Source: Iris pallida
Lineage: Eukaryota > Streptophyta > Magnoliopsida > Asparagales > Iridaceae
DNA: 64,000 nt
Assembly (NCBI GenBank): GCA_029216955.1
Contig: JANAVB010010791.1
Coordinates: forward strand, 4,308,158-4,372,157
Reading direction: 5' to 3'
The notes beneath the pieces are model-generated. The model had not been told where the DNA came from, searched no databases, and was given only the letters and a program-made list of their open reading frames with translations. Numbering within the stretch: position 1 is the first letter of the stretch; each line of letters begins with the position of its first letter. Both the position numbers and the translations under genes were made by a program. Below, piece by piece: positions 52,607 to 64,000 of this stretch.

Positions 52607-55600
52607 ATGGCCGCCAAGACTTCCAAGGCTGCCTCTGCTGCTGTAAAGGACAAGAAAGCGGCTTCCTCGTCGGCCACTACGCCTGAAGTACACCCTGACG
52701 TCTACCCTACTTTTAAGGGTAAGGATTGGATGGAATATTGAATGCATTGAACCCTAAAAACCATGGCTTTGTTGCATAATTTATGCAAAAGCCTTCATCC
52801 TTTGTCTTTTTGAACTGCCCAAGTTCAACATGATGAAACCGCATATGTTGCATGGGCCGCATGACCTTCTCATATCCGAGCCGCATAGGGCATTCCCCGT
52901 GTTTGAGCCGCATGAGAAGGGCTTGAGCCGCAGGAGAACTTATGGATTTGAACCGCATGAAGTCCCAATGAACGGGACCGCATAAGCTCCTGATGAACTG
53001 GACCGCATAAAGCTTAGCTAAGTCGTGCCATATAAGCTCATCTGCTGAATAGAACCGCATAAGCTCAACCGAACCGCATAGGCTCTATCATAGCAGTGCC
53101 GCATGAAACCTAACTGAATTGGGCTGCATAAGGCTACGTTGAACCGAGCCGCATAGGCTCTATCGAAGCAGTGCCGCATAAAACCCAACTGCATTGGGCC
53201 GCATAAGGCTTTGTCGAACCGAGCCGCATAGGCTCATAGGAGCTTTTTTAGGAAACTTCAAGTGGTTTCGTTTTAACCATCTTTTAATCCTGTTTCTTTT
53301 GTTCTTTCTTCAGTGGATCTGCCAATCAATCCAGCAGGAGAGCTTTTGTGGGTTCAGCCTAATATGCCATGTGTGTGCAGCTCGACGACTTGGTTCGACG
53401 TGTGTCAGATCAGCTTCCCGCTGATGAGCTTTTGGAGAGGGTGAGCGCCATCAATAACCAGCCTTTCCACTTCTTTGTACTATGATGAACTCGGGAAGGA
53501 TGGAAGGAGAGTATCTAAAACCAGCCTTTCTCTTCGGGGATGCTCTATCCATAAAGAACCCCCGAGTGCTGGACATTTCTGAGAGCTGGGACTTTACTGT
53601 GGACGGGGTGGAGATCCATATTCCCGAAATGGAACATCATTTTCCTCTCTCGTGGTTCAATATGGTACCGTTGAGCAGGCGGATGGTGGGCTCCCTAACT
53701 CCAACCCAATCGAGGATGTTCGTGGGTAACATCTATTATAATAAAAATATTAGGTTAGCATATGCGAGCAGGGACTCGGTCAGTCGGAGCGTGATGGGAC
53801 TAATTCCGGGTACCTTCATAAACGTATCTGGTCCCAACTTCACGTTTACTCTAGCCGATACCTTCCTGAATCAGCTCGCTCGTAAGGGATCTTATCCTGT
53901 TGGCAGGTTGTCGCTGTTGAACTAGATAAACCCCATCCCTACGTGGGCCAACCTGACCTCATGGATCCTGAGGAAATATGAGGCATTCCTTCGAGAGATT
54001 GACCTCTATTATGCCATCCGGGGCACCTGTTATGGGTTACCCATTAACAAGCCGTTGTTATGGCTCTTTTAGAAATGTATAACCGGTGGACGGGAACTTT
54101 CTTCGCTCCCGGAGGGGAGTTGGGACTTGCTCTCCATGACAGTTGGGACTTGCTCTCCATGAAATGTATGCTATTTCTAAGCTGCCATGGGGGGGCGAGG
54201 CCTTTGAAGTATACACCTCGACAAACGAGGAATTCGAGGATCTGGATCGACGATTCCGGGTTTCGTTGCCGTGTACAGGGAACTGTTATGCCATCACAGT
54301 ATCTGTCACCAAATGGCTATCAAGAAGAACAATAGCTCAGAAGGGAACGCTCCCCATACCACGTCCTCGGTCTCGTATCTTTTCAAATTAAGTCCCTCTG
54401 GCCGGGTTTCTTCCCGAGGTCCTCAAATCCAGGAGGTGATAAAAAACCTGATGTCGAATGCCAAGAGGTCGAGGTCCACCATTGACAAATTTGGGAGTCG
54501 CACTGACTCCTTCAACTATTTCTACCACGGTACCGGCAGATGTCTGAGAAAGTGCTCTTGGTCGGATTCTTGATGGTGTAGCTACGGAACTGCGTAGTCT
54601 CGGGAGGGGCAGGTTCTATTGAAAGGATCAGCCGCCACTTCATCCTCCCGGCCGTGAAGCTGGTCTTCAGAGTCAGGCTGGCCCTTCTTCCGGCCATGGT
54701 GTGTAGCATACACCACGGCCTCCGCGCCTTTTCGTCCAAAGTATTGCCCGCGAGACGACACTGGACTTTGAACGAATAGATCTACCCTACCATATCTAAT
54801 GGGGTGGCTATTGATGCATTATCGGTCGTTGATGAGGCCCGGAGCAGAAGATGGCATTACTGCTGATGACGCTTTCCTTTTCTGATACCATCGTCAGCCT
54901 TGGGAATACGACACCATGCCAGCCTGTCGGAGGACGTTGGCAAGAGTAGACAGATACGACTTCTTTGTGTCTTTTTAATTTACCGCTAGAGAAGTGAGGG
55001 GTGTACATGTTGATGGCATTGAACCTCCCCTCCTCTTATCTGAGAAAATGCTCCTTTGGCTGCGCAATATTCGTCCAGCGCACCTAGTATATCGTTACCG
55101 CAATAACGTATACCTGGAGCCCTACTTGTCCAGCAGGTTCTCCAGCCATTTCGGGTATAGCCATCTGTTCCTTGATTGTCCCAATACTTGTCTAGGCTTT
55201 GAGGGCAGTCCTTGATGGTATCAGGGCTTGGCATTATTACAATGCGGTTCATACCCGAGCTAGCTTCTCGGTCCCCATGCTAATACGACATAAGAGATTT
55301 TGTACATGGTGGCCCTCTATCATGTTACGGCGAGCAAGCCTCCCATTAATTTTGACATGAGTACCGGCTTTATTGTCGGTACTGGCATGGCAGAGAAGCC
55401 CGAGGGGTCCAAGAAGAGAAAGAAGAAGGCGAATATGGTTCATGTGCTGGACTCGGAGTCCACGACGACGGGCGAAGAGGATGATAAGCGGGATGCCGAT
55501 GATTCGTTCCATCCCTCGGACGAGGAGGTGGGGATCAGCCACCTATTGTGCCGGATGACATGGTTGCGGGGCAACCGTCTGCTGTGCCTGGTCCTTCGCG

Positions 55601-57302
55601 CAAGCAAAGCAGGCGTATGTTCACTGATGATGGCAAAACCTACTCCACGAAGCGAGCTGCGGTAAGATGCCGCAGGCTGTTTATTTAGGATGTTGACACT
55701 GTTTTTGAGGTGATTTGAATTTCAACTACCTTCTCCTTTTTTCTAAACTATGGCCTAATCATTTTTTTGCTCTTTACAGGCGTCAGAGGAGTTGGTTTCT
55801 CGGGACCGACCACTGAGGTCGATCCGGCCCTGACCACTTTGGTTAATGATATATGCACCGCTATCATTTCTGCTGGGTTCTTCCGAAGGCGACCGAGGAG
55901 TCCCACCTTGCTGAGACCTCAACCAATGGGGACGGGGGCTCTACTGCACCTGTCCCTGAGACAGCTGAATTTCAACGGGTGACGCTGAACTGGCTGGCTC
56001 CCTTTCAGGGGTGGATGGGGCAGAGAAACCAGCTGAATTCAACTTAGAGGTCGCGGGTGAGGAGACTATGTCAGCTGCGAGCGAGCTGCGGCCTCTATGC
56101 TCCTCCCCTGGTAAGATAAGCTGAATCTTAACTTGTGAGGAGGCCTATCTGCTCTATCATCACATCCTCCGGGTTACGTCGATTGATGGTTGCTTTGGAC
56201 GTACAGGTCCCGCCCCTTTTTCGGTGACGGACATTGTCGGGGCGGACTCTACCGGAGGGATCTGATGGAAGCACGTGTGCCTCCTTCTCTTCCAACCTAT
56301 ATTGAGGGGCCTCCAGCTGGGTCGAGTTCGGGGGCCCAAGTGGCGGCACAGCCGGGGCAGGGAATAATGCTTCCTGCGTCCTCCTCTGCGAATATGATTT
56401 TGGGGGTTAACCTTTCCTCCTTGCCGAGTATCCAAGCTCTTCGGGAGGCGAAAGAGGATCTAGCCGCTATTCATGCGTCTTTTCGTACAGAATTTGTTTC
56501 CCTGGTGGTAGGGATGGCAAGTTCCAATGCTACTCCTTCGACACTGCCAGCCACACTTCCTTTGACGTCGTCCTCTACAGAAGTTTTGGATGAAGTGTCA
56601 CAGGATGTGGTTGACAGCTTTTATCGCCACCAAAAAAGAGGGGTCGAGGCAGCTGTGGAGAGGGGGACTCCCTTTGCTATGGCCCGTCAGTGCGCCGGTG
56701 GCCAAATCGACATCCTTAGAACACTCCCTAGTGGGGCGGGGTTAGCTGCGCTTCTGGAGCCCAAACTACTAGAGGCTGATTGACTTGTGACCCAGTTTCA
56801 TGTGCTGTGGCAAGCTGATCTGTCTGCGCAATAGATCAAGAGCGCACTTTCCTCATAACCGCGATGGAGAAGGTGAGGCATGCTCGGGATTCGATCAAGC
56901 CGACCATACTGAAGGACCGCCGTGATCTGTCCCAGTTATACGATCAATTGAGCCGTAGAAATGAAGATTATACGGCTCGGGAAGCGACCGCCTCCCGTGG
57001 GGTAATCGACACCAGAGAGCAGATCCTCGAGCTCCAGAAAGCTGGCCTTTTTGGAGTCTGAGCTCGAAGCCGCCCATACCGAAAAGGGATTTGTTATCCA
57101 GAAGGCTGACAGACTTAGTCGAGCTTCTGCCAATCTGGAGCTCGCCCGGAAGAAGATGGAGGATGGCTGGCGGGCACACATGTATTTTGATTATACGGAC
57201 CGGTTGTCCCAGGAAGCGGAGCGCCGAGCTAAGCAGCAGCTTGAACGGGGGACCGCCTTGGTGAAGAACCGCCTCATGGAATTATGTAATGCCGAACCAT
57301 AG
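52607..57302 (+). pseudogene. Copy B of the spliced antisense Tat gene
   Basis: TATA box at 52497-52504, ATG at 52607, stop at 57300-57302 and AATAAA at 57380. All donor and acceptor sites of the three introns are conserved, as are the in-frame stops and the 23-bp duplication of copy A. Private single-base losses break exon 2 further, for example one G in the GGTGGG after the first acceptor. The coiled-coil exon is nearly intact. Conservation of splice sites adds little evidence because the copies are nearly identical. Confidence 0.7.
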
Positions 57303-57760
57303 TCGGCCTTTTCTTCTTTTGTTATGTTCTTTTTTGAGGGGGACATTGTCCCAGAACATGTAATGCTTTTTGGCTTCCAAATAAAAGAGTATGCTTTATT
57401 CTACCCTTTTTCCTGTACTGCTTGTTGTGCTTGTGGTGTTATGGTGGCATTTGCCCCGCATGGGGGACTTGTTTGTGGACCTATCACCCTTGGTATACCT
57501 GGGTTTTAGGTACGGATAACATGTTTGATGGGGATACCTAGAACAATTCCACGGCAAGGTGATCATGGATGTTCCGGGTATCGGGAAAAAGAATGCCATG
57601 GAGCAGCTGGGCTCCCGGGGCATGATGAGGAATGATGTGCATGTACTAGGAAAATTAGCACAACGTTTGTAGTCAACAGAGGACATTTGTGGGCCTATTA
57701 TCCTTGGCATACCCTGGTTCGGGATACGCATAATAAGATGAAAGGGAACCAACATACTTA

Positions 57761-58163
57761 CTCAGAGGTAATGAGGACATGGCAAGTATGGGGGTTTTAC
57801 CGCAAAGTCTTCCTACTCAGAGGTAATGAGGACATGGCAAGAGTAGACTCAATGGAGGATATTTGTGGTTAACAGAGGACATTTGTGGACCTATTATCCT
57901 TGGCGTATCCTGGTTTTTTTTTGGTACAGATAATAAGTCGAGGGAGGACCAACATATTTACTCAGAGGTAATGAGGACATGGCAAATATAAGGGTTTCTT
58001 CGATGGAGCCTTCCCACTCAGAGGTAATGAGGACATGGCAGGAGTGGGCTCCATGAAGGGGTACATAGAACGACTCAGAGGTAATGAGGACATGGAAGTT
58101 CTATGTAGAGGGGTGATTTATTTTTGGCGGAAGTGAAACAACTCAGAGGTAACATCGACGTGG
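57761..58163 (+). repeat. Copy B of the CTCAGAGGTAATGAGGACATGG minisatellite
   Basis: The same six units and spacing as at 15512-15915, with one or two base changes. This stretch has fewer deletions than coding parts of copy B. Confidence 0.8.
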
Positions 58164-58239
58164 TCGTTTTGCAAATTTGCGGATCTGTTACCCTTTTTGT
58201 GCACTGAGAGTACGGGTAGTGGATCATGAGGGAGGAGCT

Positions 58240-58640
58240 CTTTCAGATAAATAAGTTCAGTGGTATGGTCATACATGACTTACTATCTGAAAGAGTGACC
58301 GGAGTGTGAGTTCAGAGGCACCTGCGGGTACATAACTCGATAATCTGGAAGATTGGTGGAGGAAGAATGTGAGCTCAGTGGTACCGGACGGTACATAACT
58401 CAATCATCTGGGATTTGGAGAATGTGAGTTCAGCGATACCAGAGGGTACATAACTCAATAATCTAAAATTTATGGATGAAGTGTATGAGTTCAGTGGTAC
58501 AAAAGCATACATGACTCGGCGATCTGAATTTGGAGGATGTGAGTTCAGCGGTACCAGCGGGTACATAACTCAATAATCTAAAATTTTGTGAATATGAGTT
58601 CAGCGGTACCAGCGGGTACATGACTCGATAATCTGGAAAA
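58240..58640 (+). repeat. Copy B of the GGTACC-type minisatellite
   Basis: Seven units as at 15985-16390, same order, with a few substitutions. Confidence 0.75.
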
Positions 58641-58646
58641 TATCGT

Positions 58647-61600
58647 TTAGACATAATATTTCTTCAGGAACTTGCCGTTGACGGGCAGCATGAGCAAGTC
58701 TCTATTTTATTTTGCGAGGCGGTAAGCACCGTTGGAGAATGCGGCCTCAATGATGAATGAACCTTACCATTTTGGCTAGAATTTGCCGGCGGTCTTGTGA
58801 GTCATAACCATCGGCCTTCGAACTGCCAGAACGAGGTCGCCCACTTGGAATGTTCTGATTTTAACCTTCTTGTTGAAGGCCCCGGAGATGCGTGCTTGGT
58901 ATAGCTCGATCCGTTGCTGAGCCAGTTGGCGTTTTTCATCTAAGGCCTCCAACTATTGTAGCCAGCGACGGTAGTTATCGTCCGTCGTCAATTGGTAAGT
59001 GAGAGCGACGCGGAGCGAGTGGATTTGAGTCTCCAATGGGAGAACTGCCTCACTCCCGTACACTAGGGAGAATGGTGTATTCCTGGTAGCTGTTCGGACT
59101 GTAGTACGATACGCCCATAAGCATTCACCAAGCTTTTCGTTCCAGTCGTGTTTGTTGGACGATACAAACTTCTTGAATAACTTGATGATGGTTTTGTTGA
59201 ATGCTTCTGCCAACCCATTTGCTGCCAGATTGTATGGCGTTGAAGCAACATTCTGAATTCTGTGCTTGTCGCAAAATAGATAGAAGGCGTGGCTTGCAAA
59301 CTGCAGACCATTATCGTGAATGATCCTTCGGGGCAGTCCAAAGCGATAGATGACGTGATGCTTGAGGAAGCTGATCACGTTTGAAGTCTTTATTTCTGCA
59401 AGCGGAACAGCTTCGCCCATTTGGAGAAGTAATCTGTGATTGCGAGTATGAAGCGATGTCCTCGGGAGGAAGGTAGAGTAATCGGACTGATGATATCCAT
59501 TCCCCATGCTTCAAATGGCCAGGATGCTACCGTCGGATGTAGAAATTTGGATGGCTGGTGGATAAAGTCCGCGTGGACTTGGCAGGCTTTGCACTTTCTT
59601 GCATAGTCAATCACATCTGCTACCATCGTGGGCCAGTAGTAGCCCATTCGACGAAGACGGTCTTGCATTTTGGGCCAGGCTGATGGGCCCCGTAGACACC
59701 GTCATGAGCTTCGCGTACGACTTCTTTGGCTTCTGCGTTTGACAGACATCGAAGCAATAATCCATCATAGGATCTGCGATACAGTATTTTTGTCTCTGTA
59801 TCGTAAAAGAATCTGAGAGAACGCCTTCTGATAGAGGTGGCTTCCTTTGGGTCCTCCGGCAGAATGTCGTAGACTACGAAGTCAATAAATGGTTGTCTCC
59901 AGTCTTGTGCTTTGTCGATCGTCTGAGCGGAATAACTCGCCACGAATGAACATTGTTCTTGGGACAGACCATTTATGGCCTATCACATCCACCGATTGAT
60001 GAGCATAGTTCAGAACTGCTAGGGAAGCGACAAGGCCAGCTAAGGCATCGGCTTCGATATTTTGGAGTCTAGGGATGTGTTCGATGAAGAACCCTTAAAT
60101 GACGAGATGATGTTGATCGCTATTTGGTGATAGAGGATCTTGTCTTCATGGCGAACCTCGTATGAACCCCGGATCTGATTGACGATTAACTGTAAATCGC
60201 TGTATGCTTCAAGATATTCTACCCCCAACTCTCTTGCAGTTGGAGACCAATGACTAAAGCGTTGTACTCGGCCACATTGTTAGAGCAGGGTTCTGTGATG
60301 GAGTAAGCGCGATTGATCACCAATCCGGAAGAAGAAACCAGCACCACCCCGACTCCGACGACGATGTTGCCCTTGGGTCCGGTCCTTGAGGCGCCGTCGA
60401 AGAACATCCGCCATACATCATCGTGAGAGGTTGTATGCGAGTCGGCGACCTCATCTGGGATTTCTTCGTATATTCTAGCCGACTCCGAGCCTGGGTTGGC
60501 TGCCAAAAAGTCTGCCATGGCTTGACCTTTAACAGCCTTTTGTGGGACAAAAATCATATGGTAGGAGGACAGTAATATTGGCCATGTAGCGAGGCGAGAG
60601 CTGAGTGCCCCTGGTTTAGTCGCGAGGACCCTGAGAGGTTTGACTCGTGAGATCACATGTATGGTTTATCCTGTGACATAATACTGCATCTTTTGAATGG
60701 CGAACACCAGGGCGAGGCATTCCTTCTCCACGACGGTATATCGGTGCTCTGGCCCGATCGTCATTCGACTGAGGTAATATATAGCTTGTTCATGGCCTGC
60801 ATCATTGTTTTGTGCCAGCAGAGCGAAGGAATGCTCCATTGCTCGAACATAGAGCAAGAATGGTTTTCCGGCAACCGGGGCCACCAGGACTGGAGGGTTC
60901 GACAAATATTCTTTGATGCTGTCGAAGGCACACTGACATTCTTCATCCCATACGAATGAGACGTCCTTCTTCATGAGATGGGTGAATGGCTGACAACGCC
61001 GGAGAGGTTGGAAATGAACCTCCTGATGTAAGCTAACCTCCCTTAGAGGCCTCGAAGTTCTCGAAGATTTCTCGGGAGACCCATCTCCATGATTGCCTTC
61101 GTCTTCTCAGCGTCTACGTGGATACCCTGGGAGGTGATGATGAAACCCAAGAACTTCCTGCTGGATATGCCCAGGAAGGATTTTGTGGAATTCATCTTCA
61201 GGTTGTATGCTCGCATCAGGTCGAATATCGTCCTCAGATCCTGGAGATGGTCTCCCTTACAGCGACTCTTGACGGCGATGTCATCAACATCACTCCACGG
61301 TCTTGTGCAAGTGATCCCTGAATATGATACTCATAGCTCTTTGATATGTGGTGCCAACATTCTTTAAACCGAAAGGCATGACTGTGTAGCAGTATGTGCC
61401 AATCGGTGTTCGGAATGATGTATGCTTTTTGTCGTCAGGAGACATCTTGATTTGGTTGTACCCCGAGAAGCCATCCATGAATGACATGCATTCGAAGCCG
61501 CATGTGTTGTCGATCATGATGTCTGTGATAGGAGGGGAATTCATCTTTGGGACATGTCTCGTTCAGATTGCGGAAGTCGATGCAGATTGAATCTTCCATT

Positions 61601-61808
61601 CTTCTTGAGGATCGAAACTATGTTGGCGACCCAGTCTGGATGTTGTTCCTCACGAATGTAGCCGCTGCTATTAGTTTGTTGACTTCGTCTTCGATCGCAT
61701 CCATGATGCCCAGGCGGAAGCGTCGCTGTTGTTGTTTGACCGGCTTTGTATCTGGCCGAATGTTGAGCTTGTGAAGAGCAACATCGGATTTAGCCCTGGC
61801 ATGTCTTC
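58647..61808 (-). pseudogene. Copy B Tat pol: integrase, aRNH, RNase H and RT
   Basis: The integrase catalytic motifs (WGMDII, HDNGLQF, GLAEAFNK) are present but split between frames by single-base losses, for example AGCTTCCGCCC to AGCTTCGCCC near 59412. The aRNH FFDGAS, AEYNAL and YSDLQL blocks remain (60040-60656), with a frameshift at QLARELG. RT blocks and the stop before YVDD match copy A, and two bases are lost at CATATCAC (61290). Intact 569-codon pol of copy A is therefore fragmented here. Confidence 0.82.
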
Positions 61809-61835
61809 ATAGTTCCAGGCGAATACATCAATATA

Positions 61836-63046
61836 TTATTTGACGAGTTCCAGTAGCGATTCTCGCTCTTCGTCTGTAAGGCTTTTACTAACGAAGATTG
61901 GTTTTGGAGAAGAGTCGCTGCCTAGATCCACTTGTATGACCTCATCTTCAGTAGGAGGCTCTCTTTGTTCGAACCGCTTTTCCCATTGTGCATCCAGCTG
62001 TTGGGCCCATGGCTCTAACTCGAGGATTTCAGGAAAGTCTTCATCTTCTTCGTAAGCGTCGACGAATGCCATATTGACTGACAGGACTTGTCTAAATAAG
62101 TCTCCGATGCTGGCATCCGAATCAGAAGTTGGTCACCCGGTTGAATGTGAATGCCAGTCGCATTCCTCATCTGAACTTTCAGGGGTCGTTGTGGGCGTAA
62201 CATATCCTAATCCACATCTGGTCTTGCTGTAGTAGTCCCGTGGTTTACCAATCGGGACTGACGGCTTTAAAGGTAATCGTCGACCAGTGCCGCAGTTCAA
62301 GCCTGGCGTAGTCTCCAGATCATACCCCTATTTTTGCATGAGATATTTGGATTGGGGACTATACAGATAAAGAGACAGTCTCCTGGCATCTGATTCGAAA
62401 TCGACCTTCTCTATGGTGAAGGGCTGTGGGTCGTCCTTCCAGTCGAAGATGATTGGACGGTCCCCTCCCTCGATTATGAGGTAAGCGTCTTCCACTGGAG
62501 TAAGCTGGTTTGCGGTGTAAACATTTGTCACATGTATGTGTAGGTGAGTGCCTATACCGTGTTCTATAGCATACATTGGACAAAGCTTATTAAGCTCGAG
62601 GTAGTTCAAAGATAGCCCTTTATTGATAAGTAAGGTATCTTTTCTAGCGGAATTACATCATCTGTGGAGGGAACATCAGTGTAGGCAGCCACATACTTGG
62701 CCATTTCCGGTTCTTCTTTGGCTACCCCATGTATAAATGAAGACTGAGAGGATGACCTGGACAGCTTGATCATCAGGGGTTCTGTTGGTGGGGCCGAACG
62801 TGGAGTTGTTGGCAAACTAGTGACCCCCAGTTTGGTACTCGATACTGGGCGGGGAGTTGTTGGCTCGCTAGAAGCCCCAGACTTTGCATCGAGGTGACGA
62901 CTCTTCTTGGGAAGACGTATCATCATTGGTTTGTCGGAGGGATTGAGCTTCTCCGTTTGTTGCTGACCGGCTCTAGGCAATCTGATTGTCAGTGGCTCTG
63001 TTGTGGGTCTTGGCGCTTTTCCGGACCTTAGCAGCCGGATTATCAT
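61836..63046 (-). pseudogene. Copy B Tat pre-RT region and MIRLP-repeat spacer
   Basis: 61836-62072 is the pre-RT frame identical to copy A. 62328-63046 is the protease-RT spacer; the four MIRLP-type motifs are intact at its start, and one lost base near 62630 splits it into two frames. Confidence 0.7.
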
Positions 63047-63176
63047 TTGTCCTTCTTGTGCCGAGAGGCTGATTGCGTCCTTACGCAGAGCGGCCGTAAG
63101 GGGTGCGAATTTGCCAGGTTTACGAGCTTTGAAGGTGGATCGTCAAAGGTTCTTCTGATCCTGAGGCCGTCTCAGT

Positions 63177-64000
63177 TCAAGTTTGTACATCTTCATCCAG
63201 GTGCCTCTTCGACTTCTCGTATAGGCAGGAGTCTGAGTAGTAGGATTCGACCCCTTTGAAAGGATCAATGTCGGCAAATTCTGTCCTTACGAAGCCGTGT
63301 TTGTCGACATACTTGAAATACTGGTGCAGCATGGAAGACACGATCATGTAATCATGTATCCAAGGGCGCCCTAAGAGGATGTTGTAGGAAGTGTTCGCAT
63401 CTATGACATAACAGGTTACTTCTGACTGGAGATTGCCAATTTGGCACTTCAAGCGAATTTTCGATCGGGTAGCTCCTGCCCGAATTGAAATCGCTGATGG
63501 CAGTGCTTGTTGGTGTCAGGCAATGCATAAGAATGCGGAGATGATGTAACAGACCCTTCAGGATGATGCTTATGGAAGAACCAGGATCAATGTGCATCCG
63601 ATCGACCTTTACGTCACCGATGTATCCAGTGTAGTATAACGGACGATCGTGCAAGTTGGTCTTAATGAGCATATCTTACAGAGTGAAGACAATGTTGGGC
63701 ATCGCTCCTGTGCAAGCGCTATCTAGGAGATTTGCAGGGGGGCTCTCTCCTGTGAGGTTGACCTGAGCCAGATAGGCGTCGGCATTTTGGAGTGCTTCGC
63801 TCAAAGCCGTGCGAACATCCTTTGAGAGTCTCAGGAGCTCGTATAATGAGAATTTGGCCGGTGTGTTGGCCAATTACGCCAAGATGTCGAAGTTGTAGGG
63901 CCTTTCCAGCCCCTGAGGTGCCTCTTTTCGGAGGGATTTGTCAAAGCGAGTCTCTTTAGCCTAGGCTTGTCGGTCGTCAGAGGCTGAGAAGGTCCTAGAG
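63177..64000 (-). pseudogene. Copy B Tat protease and part of the gag-protease linker
   Basis: HIDPGSSISI and YNILLGRPW are present, but a small deletion near 63459 puts the two halves in different frames (63177-63452 and 63352-63672). The FSLYELLRLSKDVRTALSEA helix (63676-63873) is intact. The window ends inside the linker. Confidence 0.72.

Larger units (their letters stand above)
42327..64000. repeat. Copy B: near-identical repeat of positions 1-21775
   Basis: Order, orientation and content match copy A from base 1 to 21775 without rearrangement, cut only by the window end. Copy B is 101 bases shorter net. The offset falls steadily: 42326 at the start, 42304 at the end of copia pol, 42277 at the end of the Tat LTR, 42249 at the end of the antisense gene and 42225 at the end. 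Substitutions are few (a few dozen seen). Nonsense and frame changes shared with copy A are real; those private to B are suspect. Confidence 0.95.
50953..64000 (-). mobile_element. Copy B of the Tat element, 3' part, cut by the window end
   Basis: 3' LTR 50953-52132, polypurine tract 52133-52147, antisense gene, minisatellites, and pol from integrase back to protease. Gag, primer site and 5' LTR lie beyond 64000. If the duplication is complete, the inner long-LTR element should follow near position 68000. Confidence 0.9.

Noticed and set aside
42327..64000. Copy B as an independent old insertion of the same elements
   Set aside because: The flanks, nested order and target duplications are the same as in copy A, and substitutions are very few, so it is a duplicate of one locus (real or artefact), not a second insertion event.

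Overview
This is repeat-rich nuclear DNA of a flowering plant. I found no host gene, rRNA or tRNA that I can support. Nearly everything is LTR retrotransposon sequence of typical plant lineages: a SIRE/Maximus-like Ty1/copia element, a Tat-lineage Ty3/gypsy element with two RNase H domains, a short-internal element with very long chromovirus-like LTRs, a solo LTR, and fragments of at least two further LTR families. The species cannot be named from this.

The left two thirds is a three-level nest whose borders can be read to the base. A copia element (852-36648, + strand, target duplication AAGAT) was hit in its 3' accessory ORF by a Tat element (8660-35018, - strand, target duplication ATCCG). 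The 5' LTR of that Tat element was later hit by a long-LTR element (25703-34397, target duplication CCACG). By-eye LTR divergence is about 5% (copia), about 6% in the compared part (Tat) and about 1% (innermost), which agrees with the nesting order within error. All coding regions are decayed, but domain order is clear. Copia: gag, protease, integrase, RT, RNase H, then a 3' ORF. Tat (read right to left): gag, protease, RT, degenerate RNase H, intact-looking archaeal-type RNase H, integrase. After these comes a separate spliced gene on the opposite strand, with its own TATA box, three introns and a poly(A) signal.

Region by region: 1-95 LTR end of another copia family; 96-851 flanking sequence and part of an LTR; 852-36648 the nest; 36654-40660 flanking repeats including a solo LTR (37519-39817) and a CA microsatellite; 40661-40673 an assembly gap of 13 N; 40674-42421 primer-site-like hairpins and a minus-strand copia LTR; 42327-64000 a second copy of positions 1-21775.

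The second copy has few substitutions against the first but is about 101 bases shorter through many small scattered deletions, and it begins soon after the N gap. This looks more like a poorly polished or falsely duplicated contig than an old duplication, so its private frameshifts should not be read as biology. The most interesting biology is the antisense spliced gene of the Tat element and the spread of a CCGCAT hexamer through that element's LTRs, intron and gag.
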